Positions 1 through 21,049 of a stretch of 64,000 nt of DNA are shown one piece after another. The notes beneath the pieces are model-generated. The model had not been told where the DNA came from. It searched no databases and was given only the letters and a program-made list of their open reading frames with translations. The number at the start of each line of letters is the position of its first letter. Within the stretch, counting starts at the first letter, position 1. Source of the DNA: Nissolia schottii (Eukaryota > Streptophyta > Magnoliopsida > Fabales > Fabaceae); the NCBI GenBank assembly GCA_003254905.1, contig QANU01099724.1:1-64000 (forward strand), in the 5' to 3' direction. The translations under genes were made by a program, and so were the position numbers.

Positions 1-399
1 AGGAGAGGGAACACGAAGGGTTTAGGGTCTTTTTTTTTAAATGAATCCGGGTCGGACCCAAAAATTGAGTCGGGTCATGAGTAAAAAAAATTAATCACGG
101 GTTATGCCACGTGGTGTGCCATGTTACACGCTACGTCATCACCGTCAACCTTAGCTATCCACAGGGGTCAAAACCAAACTTCCAAATTTTACAGGGACTA
201 AAAACTTAATTAACCCAATATTTAATTATTGTGAGTTTGGGCACAAAATGAAATAAATCAAAAAAAAATGTGGCAGAAATGTGATAAAAAAAGTTAAAAT
301 TGGTGGAATTTGGGGGTACCATGCCATATGCCCCAACATGTGGGGCACCATGGTAGCCTCCCCCTGAGATAATCCTTAAGCAATGATTCATATCATCTT
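1..399. repeat. Degenerate dispersed repeat, family unknown
   Basis: No gene is visible. The stretch holds phrases typical of plant transposon ends: a run on a pyrimidine-rich strand, 'gccacgtggtgtgcc', and 'cagggactaaaaactt' near position 192. A similar vocabulary recurs around 5925-6290. I cannot define its ends, because the window begins inside it. The sequence after about 400 reads as part of the neighbouring copia element instead. Confidence 0.3.
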
Positions 400-1059
400 G
401 CATGACTTGTAATCACTCCTTCTTATAAACATTAGAAATAATCTCTTACAATATTTTTGGTTCTCCTCTGTTATGGGGTGGATATCTTTAAGAAGGATGT
501 GATTGTCTTCTTCTCAATTGAGACACAATTGGTGGTTCAAGAGAAATTGGGTTAACTGTATCACATGCTCTCCAGTTGTGTCACTCTGATTATCTGCTTG
601 CACATCTCCCCTATAATCATTATTCATCACAGTAGGAGGCTTGTTCGTTTTCTTTGGGTCTTCAACGGTCCAATCTTCGAGGAATAATACATCTCAACTA
701 TTAATAATTCTTTTTCAATAAGATCCTACAATTGGTAAGTAAAATCTTCATGACCATAACCCAAGAATGTACACTATCTAGAATTAGCATCAAGCTTGAA
801 ACTCTCATTTCTTGGAATGTGAACAAATGCTTTGTAGCCAAACACACTTAAGTGATTATATGAAACATCTTTCCTTGTCCAAACCCTTTGTGGAATATCT
901 TCGTCAGGAGTAGTTGAAGGAGAAATGTTGATTAAATTGATTGTGACTCTTATTGCTTCACCCCCCAAAAGGCCTTAGAAAAATTAGCATGTGAGAGCAA
1001 ACAACAAGTCTTATCACGAATAGTGTGACTCATTCTCTTTGCTACCCCATTATACTGAG

Positions 1060-2767
1060 TATGGCTGCTCACGGATCGGGTCGACCCTTGAAATTCGCAA
1101 AATTCGTCCAATCCAATGCATACGGATCTAGTCGGGTCGGTTAGCAAGTCAACGAGTTCCAAACAAGAAGCACAAAAAGGGTCGGGTGGCGGATTCGAAA
1201 AATTTGAATCTGCCAGACTCGATCCAACTGAATAAATAAATAAAAAAAAACCAAAATCCCTTTCTAATTCTAATCCTCGTTCTCTTCTCTCACTCTCAGT
1301 TCATTCTCATCTTTCTCATCTCTCGTCTCTCACTCTCTCGAGTTCTCTCACTCTCGTCTTAGTTCGCTCATCTCTCACTCTCCGTCCACCAGCTCTCTCA
1401 CCGCCTCCGTCCGTCGGCTCTCTTACCGTCTCTCGACTGCTCCGACTCTCTCTCAGTTCTCTAATCTCCGCTCACTTCGGCTCTCTCACCAACTCGACTC
1501 CCTTTCAGTTCTCTCATCTCATCTTCATCGTGGTGAATTGTAAGTTCTCTCCCTTTAAAATGTGTCCTCTAATTTTATTTCCAATTTGGTGAGTTAGTTT
1601 TTATCTTCAATTTAGATGAAGGCTTTTGAGGGAAAAAAAAAAGGACATTTTTGTGTTGTTAGATGATTCTAGATTGAAGGCTTTTATCTTATGCATTCAA
1701 TTTCTGTGCTGTTATGTGACTTCTGTGCTTTTGAGCTTAAAAAAATGGAAAATTTTTGTTCTGTTCTGAATTTATTACGAGCCCAATAGGGTATACATGT
1801 ATATATGGGGTGAGCTAACTGTTACTGTATCCCGTGAGGGTGCTAGTTACATGTGTCATGGAAACTCTATCTTTTAGTAGCACGATATGTTGTTTGGCAT
1901 CAAATAGGAGTATTTGTAAACAATGTTGTGAAAGAAACGGAAATTAATTTCCTTATTTTTTGCCATCTACTATGAATGGAAGCAAGGGACAATATATTGA
2001 ACCATGAATTTGTTATAGGTGCTATCAATATTTGTTAACATTTGGAATAACCTGTAATCTGACATGAGCTCATCAGTTGGTTTCCTTTTTATAAGATTTG
2101 CATATCCATTAGTATATAGTTGTAATCACAATTTTAGAACTTTTGTATTTGATACTTTGATTATACTTTAGCGCTATTAGATGGTGACAGTTACTCTTCG
2201 ATTTGTTAGGTTCTGGTTGATATGCCTCGAGTGCTTGATTGGGCATTTGAAGCTGCAGGACAAGAAACAAGGGGCTTGGCCCATGATGCTGCCGCATATC
2301 ATCCAGGACTTCATCCAACTCCAGCTCAAGTTGTTTTAGTTAATGTTTCGATACATCTTGATTACATATTAGAATTCATGTAAAGCAGAAATTGATGTTA
2401 TTCTTTGTCAAGTTGAATCAATTTATTATTATGTACAATTGTCCATGAAATATATTGCTTGATTTCTCCCATGAACAACTAGTCATTTGATTCTTTTGCA
2501 TTTTTGGACAATGTGATAGTTATGATTATTATGTCATGCATTCATCTCTCTTATTTATTTGCTTTTTATGTGTAGTGAACTGAATATATGAGACAGGTTT
2601 AAATATGTATATATATATGGTTAACCGCTAATCTGACCAAATTCGACTCGTTTACTATTGGATTTGGTCAGATCAAATAACCTGTTCAAAAAGTAGCAAT
2701 CCCATTCGATCGATCCGCCCGTCGAATTAGTCGGGGTCGGACCCAATCCAACCTGTGAACAGTCCTA
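1060..2767. mobile_element. Non-autonomous hAT transposon carrying a gene-like fragment
   Basis: The left end TATGGCTGCTCACGGATCGG and the inverse of the right end, TAGGACTGTTCACAGGTTGG, form imperfect terminal inverted repeats. They are flanked by a perfect 8-bp target duplication ATACTGAG (1052-1059 and 2768-2775), the hAT signature. The 1708-bp body encodes no transposase that I can see. It contains a CT-rich tract (1260-1530), a possible splice donor near 1540, a possible acceptor just before 2212, and an open frame at 2222-2383. This arrangement resembles a captured 5' UTR, first intron and first coding exon of a host gene. The element sits inside the integrase part of the copia fossil, so it is the younger of the two. 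Confidence 0.85.
2222..2383 (+). pseudogene. Captured host-gene exon fragment inside the hAT element
   Basis: A 53-codon frame starts at ATG 2222 and reads MPRVLDWAFEAAGQ..., continuing through HDAAAYHPGLHPTPAQ before ending at TAA 2381-2383. A splice-acceptor-like TTTGTTAG lies just upstream (near 2211). Composition and codon use look protein-like, unlike the AT-rich surroundings. I do not recognise the family. The last dozen or so codons look like intron sequence read through. It could be an exon copied from a host gene by the transposon, or part of the transposon's own ancestral gene. Confidence 0.45.
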
Positions 2768-4527
2768 ATACTGAGGTGGCTTCAAAACGGTTTTCTTAAG
2801 TATGATACCTTGTTTTTTGCAATAATCTTCAAATGATCCCCTGCATTCACCACCATTATCTGCTTGGACACATTTCAATTTTCTACATGTTTCTCTTTCA
2901 TCACTTGCTTGGAATTGTTTGAAAACATCGAGCACCTGATTTTTAAATTTCAAAACAAAAGCCTAAACCTTTCTAGAGTGGTCATCAATAAAAAATAACA
3001 AAATACTTGGCACCTTCATTGGTTCTAGCATCCATAGAGCAAACATCAATATGAACAAGATCTAACCTATGACATCTCCATTTAGGAGGTAAAATATGAA
3101 AAACTACTCTATGATGCTTACTAGTAAAACAATGATTACAATTATGAGACATACTGTTAATGGGGAGGAGGTTCTTTTTTGAAAGGACACCAAGTCTCTT
3201 GTTCTTTTTTGAAAGGACACCAAGTCTCTTCTCACTCAAATGACCAAGACGCATATGCCATAATTGTGATGAATCTTCAATTGTATTTATTTCTCCTTTG
3301 CACAATTTTGCCTGCATGCTGTAAAGAGTATTGATCTTCTTGGCTCTCGCCACTACCATGGCTCCTTTAGTGAGCTTACACATAACCTTCACTTTCTAGT
3401 ACTCTAGTGGATATCAAGTTGAGAAGGATATCTGGAATATGTCTAACATTCTTTAAAAGTAGCTTGCATCCAATGGTGGTTTATAAACAAGATATCTCCA
3501 ACGCAAGCAATCTTGAATACCCCTGTATTTTCCATCCTCATTGTGCATTCCTTTATAGGAGTATACGTTGTGAAAAATTCACACCAAGGTGAGATATGAT
3601 ATAAGGGAACATAATCAACTATCCATATAGTAGCTTGGCATTCAAGAGACTCACAAATGTTATCACCAACAATTAAAACATCATCATCAACTACTGCAGT
3701 AGTGTCACTTTACTTGTCTTGATCTCTTTCACTTGTTTATCTTTTCTCGATCTTGCAAAAATTTTTACTATAACATTTCTCGCCACAAAAATTATATTTA
3801 GAAGTCTTCTTCCTTAAATTAGATCTTCCTTGCAATTTGTCACAGTTTTCATGAAAAAATTTTAAATGTGCTTCTCCCCAGTGCCTCTGAAACAAGAGCT
3901 AATGACTAAGTGCAATTATGGATACCCTATTCTTTCTATCAGATTTCTTCACCCATCATACTATTATTTACCACGATCATAGTGACCTTCCAGTCTGGTG
4001 CCAATTTACTCAAAGAGATTACTAGAGTATCCCAACTATTAGGTAAGGAGCTCAACAAAATCATATATTGCAATTCATCATTAAGAGACATGCTCAACTC
4101 CTTGAAAATTACTCAGATGCTTTGCCACTGAATTTCCTTCTTGGTACTTCATATTCACAAGCTTCAAATCGAAAAAGGCTTTATTCTGCACAGTCTTCTG
4201 CTCATATAGAGTTGTCACTTTTGTCCACAAAGTCTTAACATTAGTTTTTGAGCTAATATCCTGAAAAACTTTATCGTTGACACATTGTCGGATCAACCCA
4301 ATGGTCTTCCTATTCATCTTTTCCCAGTCCTTATTTGGTTTGTCTTTTGACTTGATATGTCACCCCCAATGGGATCATATAAATTCTTCCTATATAACAA
4401 GTCTTTCATTCAAGGCTTCCAAATCAATTAATTGGAGGATTTCAATTTAATCATAGTACCAACACCAAGCTTATCATCCATGTTTAATTGCATAAGGAAC
4501 AACGAACCAAAGCTCTAGTTACAACTT

Positions 4528-4940
4528 TGTTAGGAAATGGTACAAAAATAATCAAAGTATTCCTTTTTTTCTCCTGTTGACCATTAAATATGAGCATAGA
4601 AATAGGTAGCAAAATTAATAGATAAATAAATTAGTGGACAAATAAATCTTGCAGAATAGTAAATCAACACATCATAAATTTTAAGGTGAAAAAACCTAAA
4701 AAGAGGGACAAAAAACTATGGAACCAAGTCCACAAAATTCTCCACTATGTAAAATAAATAGTACACCAAAGAGTCTTCACCAATATGTGAATAAAAAGTT
4801 CTTACAACAAATTGACTTGAGAATAAAATAATGATAGGAATATTTCTCTACCAATAAAACATAAAACATTGTACCTTAAAAATAGTGGGTAAAGACAATC
4901 TAGCCAAATATGAGAGAAAATAAGTAATAGATATGTAACA
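4528..4940 (-). repeat. 5' LTR of the copia fossil
   Basis: On the plus strand the 413-bp segment begins TGTTAGGAAATGG and ends ATATGTAACA, giving the usual TG...CA termini with a 5-bp inverted match (TGTTA/TAACA). It lies directly outside the primer-binding region and gag start of the minus-strand copia element, as expected for its 5' LTR. The outer boundary is inferred from the termini only. I found no partner LTR in the window to confirm it. Confidence 0.6.
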
Positions 4941-5102
4941 ATCTAGCTATGCGTGTGCATTGCAGACAAAAGACGTTGATTGCCTTTGTTAAATACAAGT
5001 CCATTGACTTGCTTCTCATGCATATCAAGGAAAAAAAAATTAGGATTATGATTTGAATTTCAAATCCTAAATTAAAACAAAAGCTTCATCAATTATCATC
5101 AA

Positions 5103-6553
5103 TAGAAGTGAAAATAGGTCAGCTATCTATTGGTGTGTCTTTAGCCTGACCCATTTAAAGTTTGGTCTAGTTTAACCTTTTTAAAAATTAAACAAGGCCT
5201 TAACATTTTTAAAAGCCTTTTTACTTAAAGAAGTTAGGATTGGGCTTCTACACAAAGCTTGTTAGCATCATCGGACTTGCCTGTTTGTGTGCCCCATATA
5301 TAAATTTAGTTAAATTTGCAAAATATTAAATTAAGATTCAAACTCTTGACCTTAAATTAAGTTGGAATTGATGTCACCGCTATACCACAATTTTTTTTTT
5401 GTTAATGTTATATATATTGTATATAATCTATATAACTAAATCAATGCATCTTATTTTGAAACTTTAAAAACCCAATATTTATCCCTTTGAATCTAACCCT
5501 AAAAAACCTTGCCTCCCTCCTTCTTTTTGTAACCTTGTTCTTCCCATCTGTTTGCTTTCGCTCTGTTCATTTTCTCATCCTTTTTCTTTTAGTCTATTCA
5601 TTTTTTCACTATCTCATCCTCTTATCCTTATCTGACTCACCCTCTTATCCTCAATCGACGAACTCAACTAGACAAACAAGAATAGAGCTCGATCGTCGCT
5701 ACCGCCCACCAAGCTCCACTCAGACTGCACTGCATCTACGCCTCTCTTCCTCCGCAACTCCCCTCGTCCAAATTGCGTCTGCAACTCCACTCTTTGTTAG
5801 TTGTTAGGTCCTTCGGTGTTCCTTGGCATACGTTATTGTGCCGTCGAATCTGTTAACCACTAGCCTACTAGTATTATTGTTATATAATATTACATACATT
5901 TTATATATTTCATACTTGAATGGTGTTATTAATAAATGACTCAAAAAATTCAACGGTTAACGACGTGACACGTTAATCGCTACGTTAATAAACATTATTA
6001 GTCAAGCGGACAAAAAGACTAACAATACTGATTTTTTGAATTGAGAGAGACGAAATTGACCCAAAAAAATTTGAGGGTCCATGTGTCTCTCTTGCCTACG
6101 TGAAATGGGATGATGTGTCAGTTAATATGCCACACCATTCCATTATCCGCCACATCATCAACCATCGTTGGTGAAATAGACGTGTCTAATTTTTTGAATT
6201 GAGAGAGACAAAATTGTCTGAAAAACTATAGGAGGGACGAAGTTGATCGAAATCAAAATCTAGAAAGACTAAGTTGGGGTTTTTCCTATCACTTAAGTTG
6301 TGAAAATGAATAATGAATAGTGTTCTTCATTGTTTTTGTGTTTGCGTGTTCTTCAATTTTTTTTTTGTCATGTGCTTTTCATTAAAGTAAACTTTGTAAA
6401 TAGGCTTTAAGTCAGGCTAAACTTGTTAATAGGACAAGCTCAAGCCAAAAATTAAGCCCACAAGCCTAGGCTCAGGCCAAGAAGTGGTGATGCAAGTTTA
6501 ATCTATTAAGGGCAAAGTCTCACTTGACCTAACTTGACTCATATTCACCCTTA
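5103..6553. mobile_element. Non-autonomous hAT-like element
   Basis: The left end TAGAAGTGAAAATAGGTC and the inverse of the right end, TAAGGGTGAATATGAGTCAA, are imperfect terminal inverted repeats. Near-identical 8-bp flanks ATCATCAA (5095-5102) and ATCATTAA (6554-6561) fit a hAT target duplication with one change. The 1451-bp interior has a CT-rich tract (5500-5800) but no recognisable transposase. It also seems to hold a further inserted repeat at about 5925-6290, with phrases like those at the window start. The termini match those of the element at 52289-53105, so the two belong to one family. Confidence 0.7.
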
Positions 6554-6808
6554 ATCATTAAGTTATGTAACTTATGGCAAACGTCAAAATAAATCTCCCC
6601 CCTCCCTTTTTTTATAAAAGTGATGGCTCAAAAAAAGAATTGAGGAGGCCCACACACAACAATTTGTTGTTTTGTGTCAAATACTTTATATTTAATCAAC
6701 TTAATTTTATAAATTGATTATAAGCTTCGGTAGTTTTACTTTTAACATGTTGACATGATAATTGAGCTCTTTTCAATGTAAAAAGGAAAATATTTGCTCA
6801 ATTGAACG

Positions 6809-6810
<2 letters not shown>

Positions 6811-6859
<49 letters not shown>
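6811..6859. repeat. (AT)n microsatellite
   Basis: About 24 AT dinucleotide units in a row. An undetermined base (N) follows at 6868, so the assembly may be imperfect here and the true repeat length is uncertain. Open frames crossing it on both strands are artefacts of the repeat. Confidence 0.95.
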
Positions 6860-6862
<3 letters not shown>

Positions 6863-6868
6863 ATAGTN

Positions 6869-7290
6869 CGCGGACCGGCCCAACTCAGGATATCCATCTG
6901 AGAGCCCTCAAATGGCCCCGAGATCCCCTCAAACAGTCCCGAGATCCTTTCCTCCCACCTTCTCGGGATAAGCCACCCCGAGATCCTCTCCTTCTCCCTA
7001 CACAGACTCAACGGTTCCGAGACCCGCGACTAGGCCGCTACACGTGGACCCACGATACCTCCCCATCGCCGCCCTACACCGAGAAATCTCAATAACCCCC
7101 CTTATATATAATAGTCCATACCTCAGGTATGAGATCATCCAATTATTACTCACTAAACTCCCTTAACTCTTGCTTACTTGAGCGTTGAAGTGTTTGCAGG
7201 TACCCACCGCAACGCGAGTCCAGAGACCTTCCCAAAGACCTCATCAGAGACCTTGAAGCTCCAGGATCCAGAGAGTGGACCGAGGTGCAT
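6869..7290 (+). repeat. LTR-retroelement fragment (gypsy-like LTR/leader)
   Basis: This GC-rich island in AT-rich DNA begins right after an N. It contains repeated 'cccgagatcc' phrases, a TATA-like 'cttatatataatag' near 7099, and a downstream stretch ending 'ttgcaggtacccaccgcaac'. That order resembles U3-R-U5 of plant Ty3/gypsy LTRs. Only a fragment is recognisable and neither end is defined. Treat it as a fossil of uncertain family. Confidence 0.4.
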
Positions 7291-7299
7291 ACTTCAGAA

Positions 7300-8500
7300 C
7301 AATAGTAAATAAGTATTTAAATTCAATATTATATAAAAAAATTATACATACTTAATTTATATAAATCAATTTTTATTAATATATAATCTATTGTCACGAG
7401 TTAAAACGCTAGTATATATATATAAAATTTGAAAGTTAACATATTAGACATTTTGATTGATTTTAACATAAAATTTGCTCTCCAATATAAAAGAAATTTC
7501 AAATACTACTTTTTAAACTTCTTAAATATTAAAAATACTAAAACAAATTTTACATTTAATTATTTTTTTTAAAAATTGTGGAAATAATCACATAATCATC
7601 TTCAACACTTTTTTCCAAAAATTTTAACTAAAAACACTCAAAACAAACTTTATATAATGTGACATTACTTTAATCTTTTAGAAAAGCTATTTGATTTCTC
7701 CATTTGAATTTCAAGAACCTATTTTTGTCAAACAACATTTTAATGGATTATAATTATTTTGCATTCTTTTTGGTTGGACAAACGGACTAAAGCCCAAAAG
7801 AAAAAAAAATAAGAGAAAACTAGCCCCACAAAAAAAAATCACATTTTAATGTCAAACAACTTTCAAGGACTAATGTTACATCACATTTTAACTTTCATAA
7901 ACCTATATATAATGTCAAAAAATCTTTCAATGAACAAATTAATATCACATGTATCTTTTTGTGGACCAATGCATGTTTACTTTAAAAAAAACCCTCAAGC
8001 TGACAAACCCTAAGTGACATTGTAATAATAACTATAGATTAAATCGAGATAGAAAACATCAAAAGAAATATTTATCTCACATGGATATTAAGAATCTAAA
8101 AGTAATGACCAAACTGTTCACAAAGAATGCTTTTGGTAACATTATGGTTCAATACTAACATGTTTATTTTAGAAGAAAGCAGTTCCATTTAAGTAATAAA
8201 CTAATTTTCTAAAAATAATTGATCAAATCTAACCATACACCAAATTGTTGTTTCCATCTGTGTGTACAACATATGAATCAAAATCAAAACCTATTACACG
8301 GGCCAGTAACTCCGCCTTTCAGAATCTGTCAGATGAAAGTAGACAAAGTGACACTTGATAAATTCCCATCCTGCTGCCATTTGAAATAAGCAAAACTTTA
8401 AAGGGAAACAATCTTTCTTCTCCCTTTTTCTTAATTTTATTTCCTCTTTTTCTCCTTTTTCTTTCTCTATAACCTCCATTTCAGTGGAAAAAAAACAAAA
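7300..8500. other. AT-rich spacer downstream of JMJ16
   Basis: No gene is seen. This AT-rich spacer probably includes the JMJ16 3' UTR and polyadenylation region at its upper end, since the gene is read on the minus strand and its stop codon lies at 8608-8610. The exact cleavage site cannot be fixed by eye. Confidence 0.5.
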
Positions 8501-8607
8501 CAAAGATTAAGGTTGCACGAAAATGCCATGCAACCTGAGATGAACTACAATTTACATGTCAAGAACAGGTTAGGATTATGAACAATTCCGCCCAAATAAT
8601 GAATCAA

Positions 8608-18179
<9,572 letters not shown>

Positions 18180-19646
18180 CAGTAACCTCATGCAAAAGGC
18201 AACAGGAATAATGCCTCTGATTTGTCTACCCTGTTTGAAGTAAGGTGTCAGCATCAAGGCATAATCTACTAAAAAATAGACAAATAATCTTCTATCACGG
18301 CTTCATGAAACTTACTTTGATAAGAAGTGTACTTAAAACATGACAAATGAAGAATTTGTTGGTTCTCTGAACTTCAATTGCATACTACAGCTAGAGATCA
18401 AATCAACAGAAGATAATTCAAGATCCTATACTCCTGCTAACTTCAGAAATTGCTGGACAGGATCAATCTGCCGTGTCACAGTAAACAGCAAGAGAATGAG
18501 CTCAGACAAGGTAACACAACAACATGCAGCACAGTATCTTAATATTCCATAATATTTTTATTTGGGAAAAAATTTCTATGCTAACGCTAAGAATTTGTAG
18601 GACTAAAATATAATAATCTTCAAGAAGGCTATATTTGCACTCATCCAACAGAAAGGCAGATCCAAAAGCGAAGGCATATTGAAACTTTGATAAGTTCTTG
18701 TTCGTTGATATTCTTGTTTAATTAAATAGAATTAATTCACAAACGAAGATCCATGCTCAACATAGGACTACGGGAGTGCATCATCTAGATGCACATGACA
18801 AACAACACACTACAGTAGATTCATACCATCAATATGAAACATAAAAACATGCTTACAGATATCGACCTATTTAATCAAGGTTCCGATAACAATATTTCCT
18901 TAAGTTATTGAATCTCCACTGCTGCAAATCTTAGGATATTCAAGTGACAGAATACACCACATTTCACCTAAAATTCAGCTCAAATGTAACACAGTATGAT
19001 AATAAATGACAATGTTATAATTATACAAGGATCACACAATGTTTCATAGTTTACTTTCAGTTGTCTATATATGCCAAGGGTGTTGAAGATAGTACACAGA
19101 TAAACAGCCAAATGCACCAGTTATCATGTCAAACAAAATTTGGACACAAAATGTAGGGATCATGACACAATCTAGCAAGTAAACAGGCTTGATTCCTTGA
19201 TAGTTCGATCACACCAATTTAATCAATATTGAATAATAACTAATTTAAAGAAGTAATGAACTTCAAGACACTTAAATCCCAGGTTCATTACATTTCATCA
19301 GCCAGATCAATAGATAAATTTTTTAAATAATTCAAAAACCACTCAAAGAATCTCAAGGAAACCTAAAAAATCCAGCCACAAAGGATCCCTCCAGAAGCTT
19401 TAATTATCATTATCATCAACACACCAAATAATATAAATGCACTACTGATCAAGGCAAAATAAAATCATCAAAGAAACTCACTATACTAGTATGATTAGGA
19501 ATTGCTAATTGGATAAAATCAATCAAGTTATCATAAAATAATTATAAATTAAAAAATGATCAAAATAAATCTTAGTCAATTTACAATTATCACAAAAATT
19601 TGGGAGTGATTAGCTAAAACCCTAACAAGGAACAAAAGGACCATAC

Positions 19647-19870
19647 CCTATGACGCCACAAATTAGCGAAATCGTGGATGAATTGCGATGTTTGCATCAA
19701 AGGCAAATACAGGTTGATTTAAGTGGATATTAGGTCAAAAAATTGCAAAATAAATTTGAAGTGATATAGATTGGAAGCTGGTGGAAGCGATTGAGCTTGA
19801 AAAATTGAAGAGAAACTGAAACTATGAAAACCCTAAGAGGATGTGGGAATAGGAAGATGATAGAGGAAGC
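19647..19870 (-). other. JMJ16: Predicted 5' UTR exon of JMJ16
   Basis: A leader exon upstream of the coding start is suggested by a good donor (exon end ...GTCATAGG, intron GTATGG, border at 19647/19646). A matching acceptor TTCAAACAG is followed by exon sequence from 18230. The transcription start is a guess near 19870, where pyrimidine-rich leader-like sequence begins. The exon contains an ATG (near 19697) that stays open and in frame across the splice into the main coding frame (see findings). Confidence 0.55.
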
Positions 19871-20220
19871 AACATGGACAAATCTGCATTCTCTCTACAT
19901 TTATTGTGTAATGTAATGTATAGACCAATACGTAATTTTGTTTTTATTTTTATTTTTATTTTTAATTTTTTCGAAGGGTGCGATAGTAAATAAAACATGT
20001 CTACAGTATTTTTTGGAGCCCAAGGGTATTATGGGTTTCTCACTTCGCTTTTACGGGCTTCTTTGGTTTCGTCTTTGGGCTTTGGTGGGTCTGGGACTTG
20101 CTAAAATTGACTAAGTATGATTATTTTATTTAAAAACTATATTATAAGTTTTAAAATCTCAATTTCTTTTATTGGACGTTTCGCCTCGTTGTTTATTTAA
20201 AAGAAAAGTGATAAGAAGTG

Positions 20221-20320
20221 AAGTGAATGAGGCGGTGATTCAGTGGTAAGACCGGAAATTGGAAGGAATCAGGTTCGACTCCTATGAAGAATAGAAATTT
20301 TATTGTATCTTCGTATGAAA
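20221..20320 (+). mobile_element. Short tRNA-derived SINE
   Basis: About 100 bp carry RNA polymerase III promoter-like boxes: an A box TGATTCAGTGG (20236-20246) and a perfect B box GGTTCGACTCC (20272-20282). The body is bounded by imperfect 16-bp direct repeats AAAGTGATAAGAAGTG (20205-20220) and AAGGTAATAAGAAGTG (20321-20336), which match at 14 of 16. Together these are the hallmarks of a tRNA-derived SINE insertion. The body is short for a plant SINE, so it may be truncated or belong to a minimal family. Confidence 0.65.
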
Positions 20321-20459
20321 AAGGTAATAAGAAGTGCAAAAGAGACATTGTTTTCCTAACCACTTAAATATCAGATCCCTTGAAACAAACACTACTTGGG
20401 CATTGGGCAGATAACCGAACGAGTATGACCAAACAACATTAATAAGAGGCTCGTAGATT

Positions 20460-21049
20460 GGCAAATGGTTGCATATCGTTTTGGGCTCAATGGGTAATGC
20501 TCGTGTTGTTCGTTTTGTTAGTTGGCACCCCACTTCCTCTAAGCTTAATGTTGATGTCAGTGCTTTGAATAATCTTAGGAGGGCTGGCATTGGAAGCATT
20601 ACAAGAGACTCTTCAGGCAAATGGCTGCACGATTTCTATGGGGTCATCCCCTTTGGCACTAATACTTTGGATGAATTCAGAGTCATTCATAGAGGGTTCC
20701 GGTTTGTCAGGACGAAAGGTGTTCGCAAGGTAGTGTGCGAGTCTAACTCGCTACACGTTATTCACCTAATTCAGGATGCACCAACCTTGCATCATAAATT
20801 GGTAACATCATCATTGTTATAAGAGAGTTGCTAAGTTTGGATTGGGAGGTTAAGTTGTGACATACCCCGAGAGAGTGGAATTAGTGTGCAAATCTTTTAA
20901 CTAAGACAGTAAACATTTGTAACAGAAATTGGGTACAGATTTCATCTCCGTTTATGGAGCTTGAAAATCCAATGTGTGCCGACGCTCCGAGTGTCGCTTT
21001 TTGTAGGCCTTAGCCTTTTTATTTTTTCCTCCTACTCACAAAAAAAAAA
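20460..21049 (+). mobile_element. LINE 3' end with RNase H-like domain, broken
   Basis: The frame at 20469-20822 reads SWHPTSSKLNVDVSALNN... through AGIGSITRDSSGKW and VCESNSLHVIHLI, the RNase H-like (RVT_3) domain found at the end of plant L1-type LINEs. Related sequence with changed frames continues to about 20960. The segment ends in a poly(A) run before 21049. Only the 3' end is present, as usual for 5'-truncated LINE copies. The N-terminal part of the frame is not conserved. Some host genes carry similar RNase H domains, but the poly(A) end and decay favour a LINE. Confidence 0.65.

Larger units (their letters stand above)
400..4940 (-). mobile_element. Ty1/copia LTR retrotransposon, broken fossil
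   Basis: Minus-strand Ty1/copia remains. Recognisable parts in transcription order are: a 5' LTR (4528-4940) with TGTTA...TAACA ends; a degenerate primer-binding region just inside it; a gag start near 4480 reading MDDKLGVGTM; further gag-like sequence at 4081-4317; and GAG-pre-integrase/integrase sequence at 2768-3392 and 774-1059. The latter carries the family phrases LWHMRLGHLSEK, NGGECRG and LSVFGYKAFVHIP. A hAT transposon (1060-2767) is inserted in the integrase region. The element is broken in several places, and no 3' LTR is recognised in the window. It is old by appearance, and no function is expected. Confidence 0.85.

Noticed and set aside
2109-2318. Minus-strand frame opposite the captured exon in the hAT element
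   Set aside because: Shadow frame. The plus-strand reading is the one with protein-like composition and an acceptor site.
6742-7095. Frames on both strands containing an undetermined residue
   Set aside because: They cross the AT repeat and the N base; there is no conserved protein sequence.
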